Below are positions 31,068-41,950 of a DNA stretch of 64,000 nt, one piece after another. The first letter of the stretch is position 1. Each line of letters starts with the position of its first letter. The notes beneath the pieces are model-generated. The model was not told the origin of the DNA and made no database searches. It saw only the letters and a program-made list of their open reading frames with translations. The position numbers were made by a program, and so were the translations under genes. Source of the DNA: Melampsora larici-populina 98AG31 (taxonomy: Eukaryota > Basidiomycota > Pucciniomycetes > Pucciniales > Melampsoraceae); assembly GCF_000204055.1 (NCBI RefSeq), contig NW_006768766.1:3363037-3427036 (forward strand), given 5' to 3'.

Positions 31068-31523
31068 TAATAAACAGATTTCTTCTGATCTACTAGAATG
31101 ATGAGCAGTAACTACCTTCCATTGTTTGGATGGTAAGTCTTGAGTGTCAGGTCCGTTGTCGCTATAGATGGTGATTTTAGGTTCAAAGCGAGCTCTATTG
31201 GTGTCGTCCATGTTATTCAACATCCAATTAGTAATACATGCTCTGCTTACTTCATCAGTGAATTGACTGTTTTCCAATTTTATCTCATCAGATGATAAGT
31301 AGTCAGAAATGAACAGAGATTTTAGGCCACCACAAATAAACAAAGCCCAAAGCGTGTAATGATTGTCAGTTAATAATTTCATTGATCTTCCTAAAGATTG
31401 GTTTAGGAGCATGGCTTGTTGTTGTGGGGTTGATTTGTTTGACATATTTGTATTAGGATTGATTGATAGATTGTTATCTGCACTGCCAGCATAGATGCCT
31501 CGGGTTGAGAAATCCAAGGCATC
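31068..31523 (-). pseudogene. copia gag, N-terminal half
   Basis: Reads through LTDNHYTLWALFICGGLKSL, SRACITNWMLNNMDDTNRAR and EEICLLLE, the gag pattern of copia elements (short peptide capturing an L-T-x-x-N-Y-x-x-W motif). It continues at 17739 after removing the large element and one TTTCTAA. Upstream it meets the MITE at 31524. Confidence 0.65.
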
Positions 31524-31906
31524 CACTGCCAGCATTAAAGAGGTTCCCAGATGGGAATCTGGGTCCTAGTGATCAGATTCCCATCCTGCTACTGTTACAC
31601 AGTTCCATGAATATTTCCTGAGTAGCCATTGTGATATATGTAGTCAATATTTTGAAATGTGTGTCTCAATCTGAGCAAAGTTACAGCATGTATTACACAT
31701 GATTTTCTTATCTAGATGGGCAGACAACTGAGCGGACCTGTATGTAGCTGATAGCTAAGGATTTACTCAGAAGTTTGCACATATGTAGTGTATGCTTTAT
31801 GGCTCAGATGTGCAGTTCAAGATGATTTGATGCTCCATTCTTCTCTCAATGATATTCCCAGCCTAGGTCATGTTCCGACCAGGGAACCTATTTAATGCTG
31901 GCAGTG
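31524..31906. mobile_element. 383-bp CACTA-like MITE
   Basis: Inverted ends CACTGCCAGCATTAAAGAGG and (reverse strand) CACTGCCAGCATTAAATAGG, then TTCCC; flanked by ATC at 31521-31523 and 31907-31909. The TIR resembles that of the MITE at 7340-7532 (CACTRCCAGCATWAA), so they are probably one family. No coding capacity. Confidence 0.85.
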
Positions 31907-31909
31907 ATC

Positions 31910-32241
31910 ATTGGAGGCAAATTCTCGGACAGACCTTGTCCAAGATTTTTGCCCGAGGTATTTTTTTGCCCTGAGAAGTACCTTGGATCAAAACCTTGGG
32001 AAGCTTCTGTCTGAGGTTTTGCATCCGAGGATACCTTGGATTTTGTAATCCGAGGTAAATATGTTGGTGGTGCTGTTTGAGATGATTGATTCATGTGTGA
32101 TAATGATAATGGATTTGGAGAATGTGAACTTAGTAATTGAGATATAAACCTTGCCATTTGATCTCCTTTGTCTTCTGAGTGTTCAGAGGGTGGTACTTGG
32201 GTTGTCGATTGTGAAAAGAAAGGATCCAAGTCTTCATTCAT
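31910..32241 (-). pseudogene. probable 5' part of copia gag or leader
   Basis: An open minus-strand frame (MNEDLDPFFSQSTTQ... to GLSENLPPM) abuts the MITE. After excision it is one frame off from the gag at 31523, so a small indel or an intron is needed to connect them. It contains internally inverted CCTTGGAT/ATCCGAGG motifs. Confidence 0.4.
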
Positions 32242-32623
32242 TTGTTTGAAGGATTGTAGATATGTCTCTTGCTACCATAAGAATGTATTGAAGTCTCAGA
32301 ATACGGATCTGATAGCATGCACTAGAGCACAGTAAACACAATATTCCACAAGCTCTGATAAAATAAGGACTCTGACCTAATCAAAGAGGTTCAAGTTAAA
32401 TGATAAGTTAGTTAAGTTCTTGCTGTTTGATAAGAGCACTAATTTGATGAAGTTCCCAGCGCTGACGTCCTCTGTTTTATATGTGAGTTAATGTGGCAAT
32501 GTTCAAGAGAGTTGATATGACAAATCTCTCACCATCAATAAAATTACCACAATATGTTTTCATGAAGACATCCTTGCGCAATTCAATTGCGTCAAATGCT
32601 CTCCAGAAATCTCTGACGTTGAA
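32242..32623. other. gene-free stretch, may include copia LTR remnant
   Basis: No gene and no recognisable LTR ends. It lies where the 5' LTR of the copia element would be expected. Confidence 0.4.
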
Positions 32624-33100
32624 TTAAGTGGCTACAGATGAATTAAAGTCTGAAACTGATTCAAATTGGACTTGAATCTGTGGTTGGCCTTGGGAATCCT
32701 TTCGGTAAACTTGACGAGTTGGTACACATTTTGCAAGAATCTGTCTGCCTTCTTGATAAAAAAAAATCGGAACTACAATGCGCTTGGATTGTAATTGAAC
32801 TGGTTCAAATAAATAAAAATGACCATTGGCGGAATCCACCATCTGGACCCTTATATCACAATCAAGCTCTTCCCTCCATTTTTTTGACTGGGCAAATCGG
32901 TTCACTTTGTCTGTCACGCTTGGCAATTTGGGTATGAATTGCAGATGTTCGGCAACAAATGGATTGCTTAATTCCTGAAAAGTAAGGCTGCTTACACAGT
33001 GCCCGTGGAGAAGGCCCCCGACGTCGGGGGCCCAACAGTCTTGGCAAGTGTGTCGCATTTGTGTGAATTTTGTGTCACAAATGTCTACAAATGTACACAA
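32624..33100 (-). pseudogene. Plavaka-type (CACTA) transposase N-terminal fragment
   Basis: The run NPFVAEHLQFIPKLPS, then KWREELDCDIRVQMVD, HFYLFEPVQL, IVVPIFFYQEG and KCVPTRQVYR matches the N-terminal pattern of Plavaka transposases (NPHIRPxIxxYPE ... FYixExxxL.dG...VIPxRW), from memory of the family. No catalytic part is adjacent. Its 5' edge contains a 20-bp GC palindrome (33013-33032). Confidence 0.6.
33013..33032. repeat. 20-bp perfect GC-rich palindrome
   Basis: GGCCCCCGACGTCGGGGGCC is self-complementary over all 20 bases and stands out from the AT-rich surroundings. Confidence 0.9.
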
Positions 33101-33183
33101 AGGGCAAATATTGCATGCACATCACCCAGGCTGAACTTCATCAGTCTGAGTCAAGACTCAGGCAGATTAGGAGACGAGCAGCC

Positions 33184-33258
33184 CTGAACGCTCAGTATTA
33201 CCGACTGAACGCTCATTTTTCCCTACTGAACGCTCAGTGTTCTTCACTGAACACCTAG
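33184..33258. repeat. 21-bp tandem repeat
   Basis: CTGAACGCTCAGTATTACCGA and two diverged units follow each other at 33184, 33205 and 33226, with a partial fourth. Confidence 0.85.
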
Positions 33259-33425
33259 AAGCTGCCTACGAATTATCCTTGCTCCGAGAAAAGCTAGTGA
33301 CCATCCGCCCGTTCCACCTTGCATAGCTCGCTCGCACGTCCGAACACGCCTGCGGGGTCAGCTGTCAGATCAGATGAGTGGTCAACAGTTGGATAACTCC
33401 TCCTATGTAGTGAGTCTATGTAAAG

Positions 33426-33525
33426 NNNNNNNNNNNNNNNNNNNNNNNNNNNNNNNNNNNNNNNNNNNNNNNNNNNNNNNNNNNNNNNNNNNNNNNNNNN
33501 NNNNNNNNNNNNNNNNNNNNNNNNN
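33426..33525. other. assembly gap (100 N)
   Basis: Exactly 100 N. The true distance is unknown, and continuity of the flanks should not be assumed. Confidence 1.
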
Positions 33526-33649
33526 TTAAGTACATATGTATTTATTCCTGCAATCCTCAGTAACTTTTCAAGTCACATTGAATCTTACTCTGATGAAATC
33601 CCACCTGGTCCACATCCTATCAATCAATCATGAAGACAACCATCATCAC

Positions 33650-34845
33650 CATCATCCCATGCCTGGAACCTATTTAAGAGAACATTATGTTAATGAACCT
33701 CATCCTCGTCCTTTGTCACCTCCAAATCAACTTCGTTCACGTCCCAGACCATCAGTGCCATCGCGTCTTTCAACTTCAGTCACTTGTCCACAATGCGTAG
33801 CTGACCCGTCCACTCGTACTCCACCCTTCAGTATTGCCTCTTCAGGATTTACATCATCTCAGTCGAATCTATTCTAATTGAAGTTACTCAAGTCTAGCAA
33901 TGATTCATCACAAAATCCTGGACCTTTACTTGACTTCTCACCGCACACTAAGCTTTTGGCTCCATTCAGAGTGCGCTACGCTCTCACCTATCCGAAAAGA
34001 AAACTCCACATGAAAAGTAAGTTGATCACAAGTTTACTAACTTTTATTTTATTATTCTAGTCAACTAAAACACCTGCTCATTCTGAAATAGCCATAGCCA
34101 ATGTATTCGAACGTATCACAGTAAGTACACCACTTGTATCAACGTCTTTAAATCCTAAAAATATCCATTTCTTCAATCTAGAATTAATAGCGAAGATGGT
34201 AAAGATTCATTTGATTTAGATATTCAAACCGGTATGGAAGAGTTTTGGCAAATTTTTCAATTACCATTCGCAAATACACCTGAAACGATTCATTTAGATG
34301 AACAAGCGATTAAACAAACAGTAGAAGAATTTTTGTCATTTAATGGTAGGGCTGCTGCTGCTTGTACAACACTTACTAGACCATTTGCAAGTGATGAAGA
34401 AGGTCCTCATGCTGATTTGTTGAAACCTGCAATGAGGTATTTTTGCTTTGGTAGTCCATTCAGCTGATCATTTCTTTATAATCAATTAGCTGCAATCGTA
34501 CAAAGTTCAAAAAAGGTTGGAACTCAAACTATTTTTGTCTTGATTGTAGATTATGCTTCATCAAATTCAACTCCATTCTTTTGTGATCTTGCAGAGGCTG
34601 TGATGTTAATCTTAGGGATTCCTTTTAGAATGAGACTTTTACCACAAATGACAGAAGATCCTGCTGCATCTTATTATCGACTAGAAGAAGCTTATACTCA
34701 AAACTTGGCACTTGAACCACTCTTTGAATTATATGAAAGACGAAAGGTTACGTTTTCAAGAGTAATTTGGCTGAAAGGTTTTACTTATCGTGACTTACTA
34801 GAGACTTTAAGGATCAGTCTTATGAATCAAGCAACAATGGTCTAA
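33650..34845 (+). pseudogene. GT69/CAP59-like glycosyltransferase fragment
   Basis: Candidate exons: about 33650-34017 (with an in-frame TAA at 33875), 34062-34121, 34183-34453 and 34493-34845, joined by GT-AG introns, the last only 39 bp (34454-34492, GTAGTC...TTAG). The C-terminal exon reads VDYASSNSTPFFCDLAEAVM, ILGIPFRMRLLPQMTEDPAA and RVIWLKGFTYRDLLETLRIS, which resembles the fungal CAP59/CMT1-type alpha-1,3-mannosyltransferase family (pattern SIYE/VDxxSxDxTP...VIWLxxxxxxxDxLE). It stops at ATMV*, before the GMDW-type motif expected next, so it is truncated. Family call from memory, moderate. N-terminus is low-complexity His/Pro/Ser. Confidence 0.45.
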
Positions 34846-35216
34846 TGCCCCCCGTGTAGTGTGACTTTTACAGTTGTGATCGTGATATCTGTTTTACACC
34901 TCAAACATATTGGTTTCCGATTTCTGCTGATAATGATCAGGAGTAGATTTACCCAGTCAAGGGAAAACCGAAAGCTGAAACAATTGGGCAGCTCATCTTT
35001 TGGGTTTTAAGATGTTGACCTGGTCTATCGAATAGCGATAGGAAAGAAGCAGCTTCTCAAAACGTTCATCCCTAGTCTTTCAATTTGGAAGTGGGATGTG
35101 TTTTTCTCAGGTGGAGATATGGTTGGCTCAGAGTCAAGAAACTACCCAATTCGATTTCAAAGTATCCAGGATTTGAGGAGATTGATCAGAAAAAGATCCA
35201 GAGATGAATGAGTTGA
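34846..35216. other. intergenic, no gene seen
   Basis: No coding frame or repeat of note. Confidence 0.5.
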
Positions 35217-37770
35217 TCAATACAAGTTCAAGAATCTTGATGAATATATCTGTATATATTCAATCACAATAATGGACTCTTCCTTAGGTAGATATTTGAT
35301 TAGACGAGAAATCTCAGAGGCAGGAAATGAATGCCAGTTTGTGCACATTGCATCGTAGGCTGACAAACGAAGTCCTTGGTGCTGCTCAAATAGTGTGCTC
35401 CGGAGTTCGCACATCACATTACTCTTGTCTAGGGAGTCGATGATTTGTTTGTGGCATATCTTCTTAAGTTCGGGAATCATCAACGCTTGATTTGATCAGA
35501 AGAATGTGCATCAGCAATTCTTTATAGATCACAGCTCAAAGAAACAATGTAGAGACTGGCTTACTATCTGCCAAGCGATACATACTCTTTGGACTTGTGA
35601 GAGTCTTACAACCTTCTACATTGGTATGAGTAGTGCAGTGAGCTTCGGCCCACTGTTGATGTAGCTGTCCGATCTCTGAACTTAGGAGGGAGTTTTTTTT
35701 GCAATATTCTTGGTATTGAGATTGTAGAGGTGCAAAATATAGAGCTCTATGTTTGAGAAAAAAGATTAGATTTGCAGGATGAAGTGGAGCAGTACTTTTG
35801 AAATCTTGACTGACCCGCACATTGCATACTGAATAAAGGCCCGATATGTTTGTCTCCTAAACAATATCACACTGAGTATCTTTCAAGAAGAGTGTATACA
35901 TGAAAAGAGCTCACGAGATGCCTTTTATATGAATGGTTGCATTGAAGATAGTGTTCTTTGATGATAGATGTCATCATGATCAACTTCAGAGAACATTCAA
36001 ATGACCTTAGCATATGGTTCCATACCTTTTTAGGTTCAAAATCGTCTGAATCACTATCCCACTCCTCATTGGAGTCGTCACAGTATATCCCGTCATCATG
36101 GTTTTCCGATTTATCTAGATGTTGAGTCTCAGAATATTCTGGCGAGTAGCCTGTGTGGTTCACCATGTCCTGAACAAATCAGGTGTGTTCTTTTATTTGT
36201 ACAAGAAAGACAGAATGAAAGGCGTTATACTGACGTTTTTGAAAGTATTCAATATGTTCAAGTATGCTACTACAGACATACAAATGCTTTGCAGTTCCGC
36301 TAATTTTTGAATGGAAGACCAGGCGAGTAACACTGGTATCGATTGAGGCTGATTTCAAAATTTCAAACATTTTGGCACGCATTTGGGCCATTTCTCTTTT
36401 CAGAGCATCCAACTCTGACGCTGGGTCTTTCCGGGACCATATCATTGTGAAGTGAAGTGCCTGTGCTCGCAAGTCATGGCAAAGCTTCAATGTTCCTCCA
36501 GAATTTGTATGCATAGCATGCAGACTTACAACAACACCTGCTTCATCGAGGAATTTTTTTACTTCCAGTGGTCTTCCTATAGCGATAGTATTCCATTCAA
36601 CTGGGTTGACATGTGAAGTGACCTTGCCCTGACTGATGACCTGAGCAACACTCCCGCATGGCCTGTTAACGTGGAACTGTAAGGCTCATGTGTTGCGTCA
36701 AAATGGTGATTTGCATGAACATCAAGATCACCTCTATACAAGGAAACCAAGTAATTGAGTGATGGTGTGAACTTACCTCCCACTCCAAGTTCCATCCGGC
36801 ATACATGGTGCGTACTGAGTCACTCATATGGACAACCAGTTCTTCTGCAGCCTCGTCGGTCGCCCCAATTGTAATTCTTTGTCTGTGTATCTGGAACACA
36901 TGCGGACACTTTGATGTAAAGTTGTGCCTTGATGGGTCAAGATGTGGGTAATGTACGTGATGGTCATCTTGAAAAGTTATGACGGCAATGACAGGTTCAT
37001 GCATATCTTCAGACGTAAACAGCCAATGATGACAATTGAATGTGCCCCGAGTCTGGAAGGAGATAGAATGTACGCAAAAAGACAGCCAAGGTCAATAGAT
37101 TGGTACTGAGCATACTTGTTCATATAAAGATTGATGCCCTACTAACCTTCACCATATGATACTCAGTCATATTTTAAGGTTGAAATAAGTATCACCTGCA
37201 GGATTCCAATGCAGACGTAACTGTATTTATTCAAGAAGATCAGGAGATATAAGTTCACAGGCGTCAGAGAAATGATCAAGACAATCCAGCCCTATGATCT
37301 ATAAATAGATGAATTTCATACGTACTATATCAACAATCGACAAGATGAAGAAACTTGAGAAATCAATGATTAAGTTTGGGAAAATGAGTTTCGGGAATGG
37401 TCAGTACTTATGTTTATTGATTGAGTTGAAACAGGAATATATTCCTTCCAATTACTTGACTCGGCGGTGGGGAGTATAGTGCCAATCCATGACAAAGGAA
37501 TTGTTTTCTTTGTGCACGTGATGTACTTGTAGTCAAATGTGATCAAATCCTTTGTTGCAGCAAATAACCAAACTAAACAAAACAATTAAACACAATAGTC
37601 ATCAGTGAGAGTATAGAAAAACAAGTTCATATACAATCATAGACGTATTGAAATAAATGCACCTATATTGAAAGATCAACACGTTTGTGTATTTCGGAAA
37701 CAACTTAAGTGTAGGAGTTTTGGCACGGACCATATAAAGTTCTAAATGATTCGGTAAATCCACGATAGTT
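35217..37770 (-). CDS. intron-rich BTB/POZ-domain protein
   Basis: Minus-strand exon candidates include 37770-37674 (LPNHLELYMVRAKTPTLKLF), 37585-37430 (VWLFAATKDLITFDYKYITC), 37060-36780 (HEPVIAVITFQDDHHVHYPH...), 36690-36250 (VTSHVNPVEWNTIAIGRPLE..., HLYVCSSILEHIEYF), 36170-36030 (acidic, DDSNEEWDSDSDDFEPKK), 35820-35562 (ALYFAPLQSQYQEY... SPKSMYRLADS) and 35483-35217 (IPELKKICHKQIIDSL). The pair SPKSMYRLAD-x-x-x-IPELK and the FAPLxSxY segment are characteristic of basidiomycete BTB proteins. BTB proteins typically dimerise or bridge substrates to cullin-3 ligases. Exon borders are approximate; it may be a pseudogene. One of few host-like genes here. Confidence 0.45.
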
Positions 37771-39370
37771 CTGGTAAAACAAAGGATTAGTCATCATTCT
37801 TCATGATGATAGATTGTTGATAGATTGTATAAGTTCTAAATCCATATACACATATCTCTGGGCTTCCCGTTTGTCTCTTGAGGCACCTTTGTTTAAGAGA
37901 TGTGCCAAACAGTGATGGATAAAGAATAAGACACCAACTAGTTCACTAAGTTAAATAACTGGACAATGGCCTAAAAGATGTCTGAGTTGGAGCTAGACCA
38001 GAGGCGTGAAGTTGAAGGCAAGTGGGTAGATGCAGAAGAGGATTTGGTACATGAGATCAAATTCTGTGTTGTCTTCTACATACAATTTCATTAATCTCAG
38101 AACTGAGTCCTTGACGTGGTTGAGCAGTAGTCCACGGCTAACTGAAGAAGTGAAAGGAATATGGGCCAGTCTCAAGATTATTAGAATTCCATGAGATTAC
38201 TTTGAAGAGCATGATATGAAAAGAGACAAATCTTTCCCTATCTCAAAATTTGAGGTGAAGATCATACATTGTACATTATCATTGGTATCAAAGATTCTTG
38301 GACTGACTTGAATTCCTGGTTTAATTATAAGCCACCCCTTGCTGTAGTCTGAATGGTTATTCTGAAAAGTTGAGATTCTTCAATGGGCTTCACTCCATTA
38401 GTTGATTTACCAAAGGATAAAATCCTGTATAGAGATGTTGCATAGTTTCTTCATAGTTTGATAATGATCATATAATTTTTTTTACGATAATTCAGTTGAC
38501 ACGGATAACAATACAAGTGAATCTTTCAAATAACAAAAAACATCCAATATAAAGGAATTCTAACAACGTGAAAAGATTTTAATCTACGTATTGCTATGGT
38601 TGAGGGTTTAAACAGTCAAAAAGGTATCTCAATAATAAACACTTGGCTTGCAGGTTTTGACCAGTTATGTTGAAGCAGACCGTAAAATTCCAAAAAAAAT
38701 GGAAATAATGCAAAACAGCTGATTTTGAAAGGTTTCCTAAGCGTGCGGAAGCGCTAAAGGAAAGATTTCAAAGCCTGAAGGAAAGAATGCAAAACAGCTG
38801 AATTTGAAAGGTTTGTGGAAGCACTAAAGGAAACATTTGGAATAGACTAACAATCATGGCATAGTACACCAAGGATGATATGGAGGCACAAAGATTTCAA
38901 TTGGGTCAGGTTGGAATACGCAAGGAGCTATGAGAGAATCCCTTTTAAATAGCTGAAGTCACTCAGGATCTAAAAAACCAGGCCAGGGCGCTTACAGGAG
39001 CAGACCCTTGTTGACTGGTTCAAATTGGGCCCTGGTGCAATCCAAACCTGGTTCATTAACCAATCTGACTGGATTGGTTACCACTTAAATAAATGTAGGT
39101 CAAAATGTTACAAAGAGATGTGTTGGAATCTAGGCTAGGGTGTTTATAGATTGATTGGGTCCACACCGGTCCAAAGTTCAAACAATCCAGGACAGCACCA
39201 TGGCAAAAAAATCTTCGACTAGTGATCACTTCAGTATCTTTTAATGAGAATTGAGAGCCTTGTGAAGCGATTTGACTGTTTGAAGAATTTGAAGAACCAA
39301 CATGATATGTAGTATAATCTATTACCATCACATCCTTTTTGAATCATTTTTTTAACAGGAATCATAATTG
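37771..39370. other. gene-poor spacer with a diverged duplication
   Basis: A minus-strand frame at 38175-37993 (MRLAHIPFTSSVSRGLLLNH) may be an exon but is unrecognised. Two copies of ATGCAAAACAGCTGAWTTTG... start at 38708 and 38787 and share about 50-60 bp including GGAAGCRCTAAAGGAAA. Nothing else recognised. Confidence 0.45.
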
Positions 39371-39377
39371 CTCAACT

Positions 39378-40235
39378 GATTCGAAATTGGTATTTCGAAT
39401 TTCTTTTCAGCACATCCAATAAAACTTTTTGAATCAGTTTTACTAATTCCACCAATTGGATTTATACCAGCACTTGAACAATCATATTTGGTCATATAAC
39501 CTTCCAAACTAAAATCATCCCCCCCAAAGACTGTATATCAGTCTGGGAAATTGTCCAGATCAACTACAATTCAATCAAAACTTGCCTTTCGTCTACATCT
39601 GCACTACCTACGACTGGCAAACCAGCATCAAAACCTCCAATCCAAGGTAAGTTGAGCGAACTAATAACTCAATAACATTCTGAATCTGGCCTACGGAACC
39701 TACCAAACCAACCACATCAGATCAATAAAGATTTGCACGGATATACTACTTTGAAGACAGATAATACCGACTTAGATGTTTTGTAAAGCTAGAATCTCAG
39801 TTGAAGTACCGCCATGGATTTGGTTGAAAAGTGGTGTACGAAGAGTTACTCAGGTGAAAAGAAATAAAATGGCAGTTACAAATGTATACATACGTACATC
39901 CAAATGATACCTATCAAAAAACAGAAATCAAAGATCAATTCAAGCTTCTTTCAAACATGTGAAGGTCCTTTTTTTGTGAGTACATACGCCCCTATATCCA
40001 TACCTAAAATCCTAATTTGCTCTTTTACGTGTTTCAGGACTTGAGTTTTATGTACCCATATAAGAAGTATGAAAGTTGCAATCGAAAAACTCCTTCGCAG
40101 CTAATGAAATATAATCTTTTGAACCTCGTGCAATCCTTCTTGCATCTTCAGTCACTTGTCGATCTACAAAAAACACATCATATTCTTCAAATAGCGTTCA
40201 ACAAATCAAGAATCAGTGTAAAAAATGAAACTTAA
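39378..40235 (-). pseudogene. glutamine-dependent NAD(+) synthetase relic
   Basis: Minus-strand pieces read FDCNFHTSYMGT*NSS (about 40090-40030), VGSADVDE (about 39610-39587) and, after a candidate intron, [20 protein letters not shown] then [11 protein letters not shown] (39508-39400). The last block is the hallmark of the synthetase domain ([35 protein letters not shown], from memory of the family). The intron 39586-39509 would begin GCAAGT, so it is either a GC-AG intron or a mutated GT donor. The in-frame TAA at 40048-40050 and missing N-terminal amidase make it a relic. The active enzyme makes NAD from deamido-NAD. Confidence 0.65.
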
Positions 40236-40329
40236 TTCCCTAATCTTGCTCCTTCAATAATCTCACCACCAACAAGCCGGTCCGATTCTAGCCAAAAACG
40301 AAGCACACATAAATTTTTCAATCCGAAAG

Positions 40330-41210
40330 ATTAGAAAAAAGTCACTTACACAACTGCTTCCTCAGGAGTATGATACCTAACTTCAATTTCTTTTCTAACC
40401 TTTACATCAGAATCAGAACCACAGAGTTCCATGTTGACCCAAGCCATTTCCAATTGGATGTTCAAAAGATCGAGAAGCCTGAGAAGATCTACAGTCTTGA
40501 TCGATTAGATGAGATCTAACAACTTCCCAAATCAACATGGCAATCCGAACAGAATTTACCTTCATATTGTCTCCCAATTTAAATGTCACTCCAACTTGTT
40601 GTGGTTCTCCAACCGTTCCAGCAGGTTCAGGACCATCAGCCCAACACACAGTAGTAGTCCCCGTATTCTCAGTCTGAACTCCATCTGAACCCCAAAAAAC
40701 CAGAAGCCCCATCAATCAACATTCTATTCACTCAAAACAAGCAAAAGTTAGAAAAACAACAGATGTCCTACAGACCTTCAACAACATCAGTTACAAAAGC
40801 CACTTTAAGAAACTCCAGAACTTTTAAATACGATTCGATCCCAAAACGGATGATAAATTGATCCAGTAGAGCTCAATGTATCTAATTTACTTGTTAAAGC
40901 CTGTCGGGCTAAGACTCCTTTGAAACCAGGTTGATCTAATTGTGCGTTGACTGCATGATAGATTCAGTTTAATACTCTTGGTACACTATCAAAAGGTTTA
41001 CGACGAATGAGTCCTTTGGTTTGATGAAAATTGGGATAAATGAATAAACTTACCTAACAAATCGAGTAGGTTTAGCTATTTGGATATTTCCTAATAATCT
41101 CAAATCATCACCGCAAGCAAAAGCAGCCGGTTGACCAACAGCTTTTTTTAAAAAAAAATCTCAATCTTCAATCCGGGTTACATACCATGTTTATATGTAC
41201 CATATGTATA
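40330..41210 (-). pseudogene. long-chain acyl-CoA synthetase relic
   Basis: Exons 41141-41054 (VGQPAAFACGDDLRLLGNIQ then IAKPTRF) and 40985 to about 40830 (SVPRVLN*IYHAVNAQLDQP..., TSKLDTLSSTGSIYHPFWDR) join in frame through a 68-bp intron (GTAAGT...GATAG). A third piece near 40685-40560 reads GVQTENTGTTTVCWADGPEP then AGTVGEPQQ. These match the PT-F-SVPRVLNR-Y, THxLWDRxVF and Y-G-x-TEN-G-x-GTVGPPQP blocks of fungal long-chain acyl-CoA synthetases. TGA at 40964-40966 replaces the conserved Arg of VLNRIY. Most of the protein is absent. Confidence 0.65.
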
Positions 41211-41950
41211 TTCGGTCATTCTTGAGACCAATCACCGGTCACTACTGAATGATGAGTTACGAGTTGTCTCCTACCTGGTCCTCATACAAACAAACTTACC
41301 AAGTCGCATGTCTTGCAACGATTTTCAATTCCTCAGGGTGTTCTTCAAAGAATTCCATTCCATTCAAAACAAATATCAAAATGAAACACGTTAACCTCTA
41401 TCTCATTATTATGAACCAAACAAACTTCAACTTCAAGATTATGATTATTTATCAAAATCAGAATACAAAGAGTATCTAGGAGTATCTAAATTCATTTCAT
41501 TATTGAAATCAGAATATCTATTTACACAAAACAACAAATTGTTTGGGAACGTTACTTGAGAGTTTTTCCATTCATTTACTTTTTTAATTATCTTTTTTGA
41601 TTATCTTACTGTTAATTCTAAATCAATATCAAAACATACATAATCATCAACGATTTGATTGTCTTGAAAGTTTGAATGATTATTTCATTCAAAGTGATCC
41701 TAAAATAGCCTAAAACACATTCAACCCAGTTTGATGTCGTTTAGTCATTCTTGATCAATCTTTGAATATTACTAATACTAGCACGACTGATCACCAGCCC
41801 ACATTGGTTGATGCTCCTGTTATTCCTTCATGTAGATATGATCAGTATCTGAAAAATTGTCATCACCATTAGTCTCTGTGAATGATTTATTGAAGAGTGG
41901 CTTCCAAAATCACACAAACATCTTATCATACTCAGAAAAACACATTGTGA
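41211..41950. other. degenerate spacer, one possible exon
   Basis: A minus-strand piece near 41360-41295 reads EFFEEHPEELKIVARHAT and ends at a GTAAGT donor; unrecognised. Otherwise nothing. Confidence 0.35.

Noticed and set aside
31035..31070. C-terminus ETTLPQLLY of the gag frame as genuine protein
   Set aside because: These codons come from the inserted TIR; the real gag continues at 17739.
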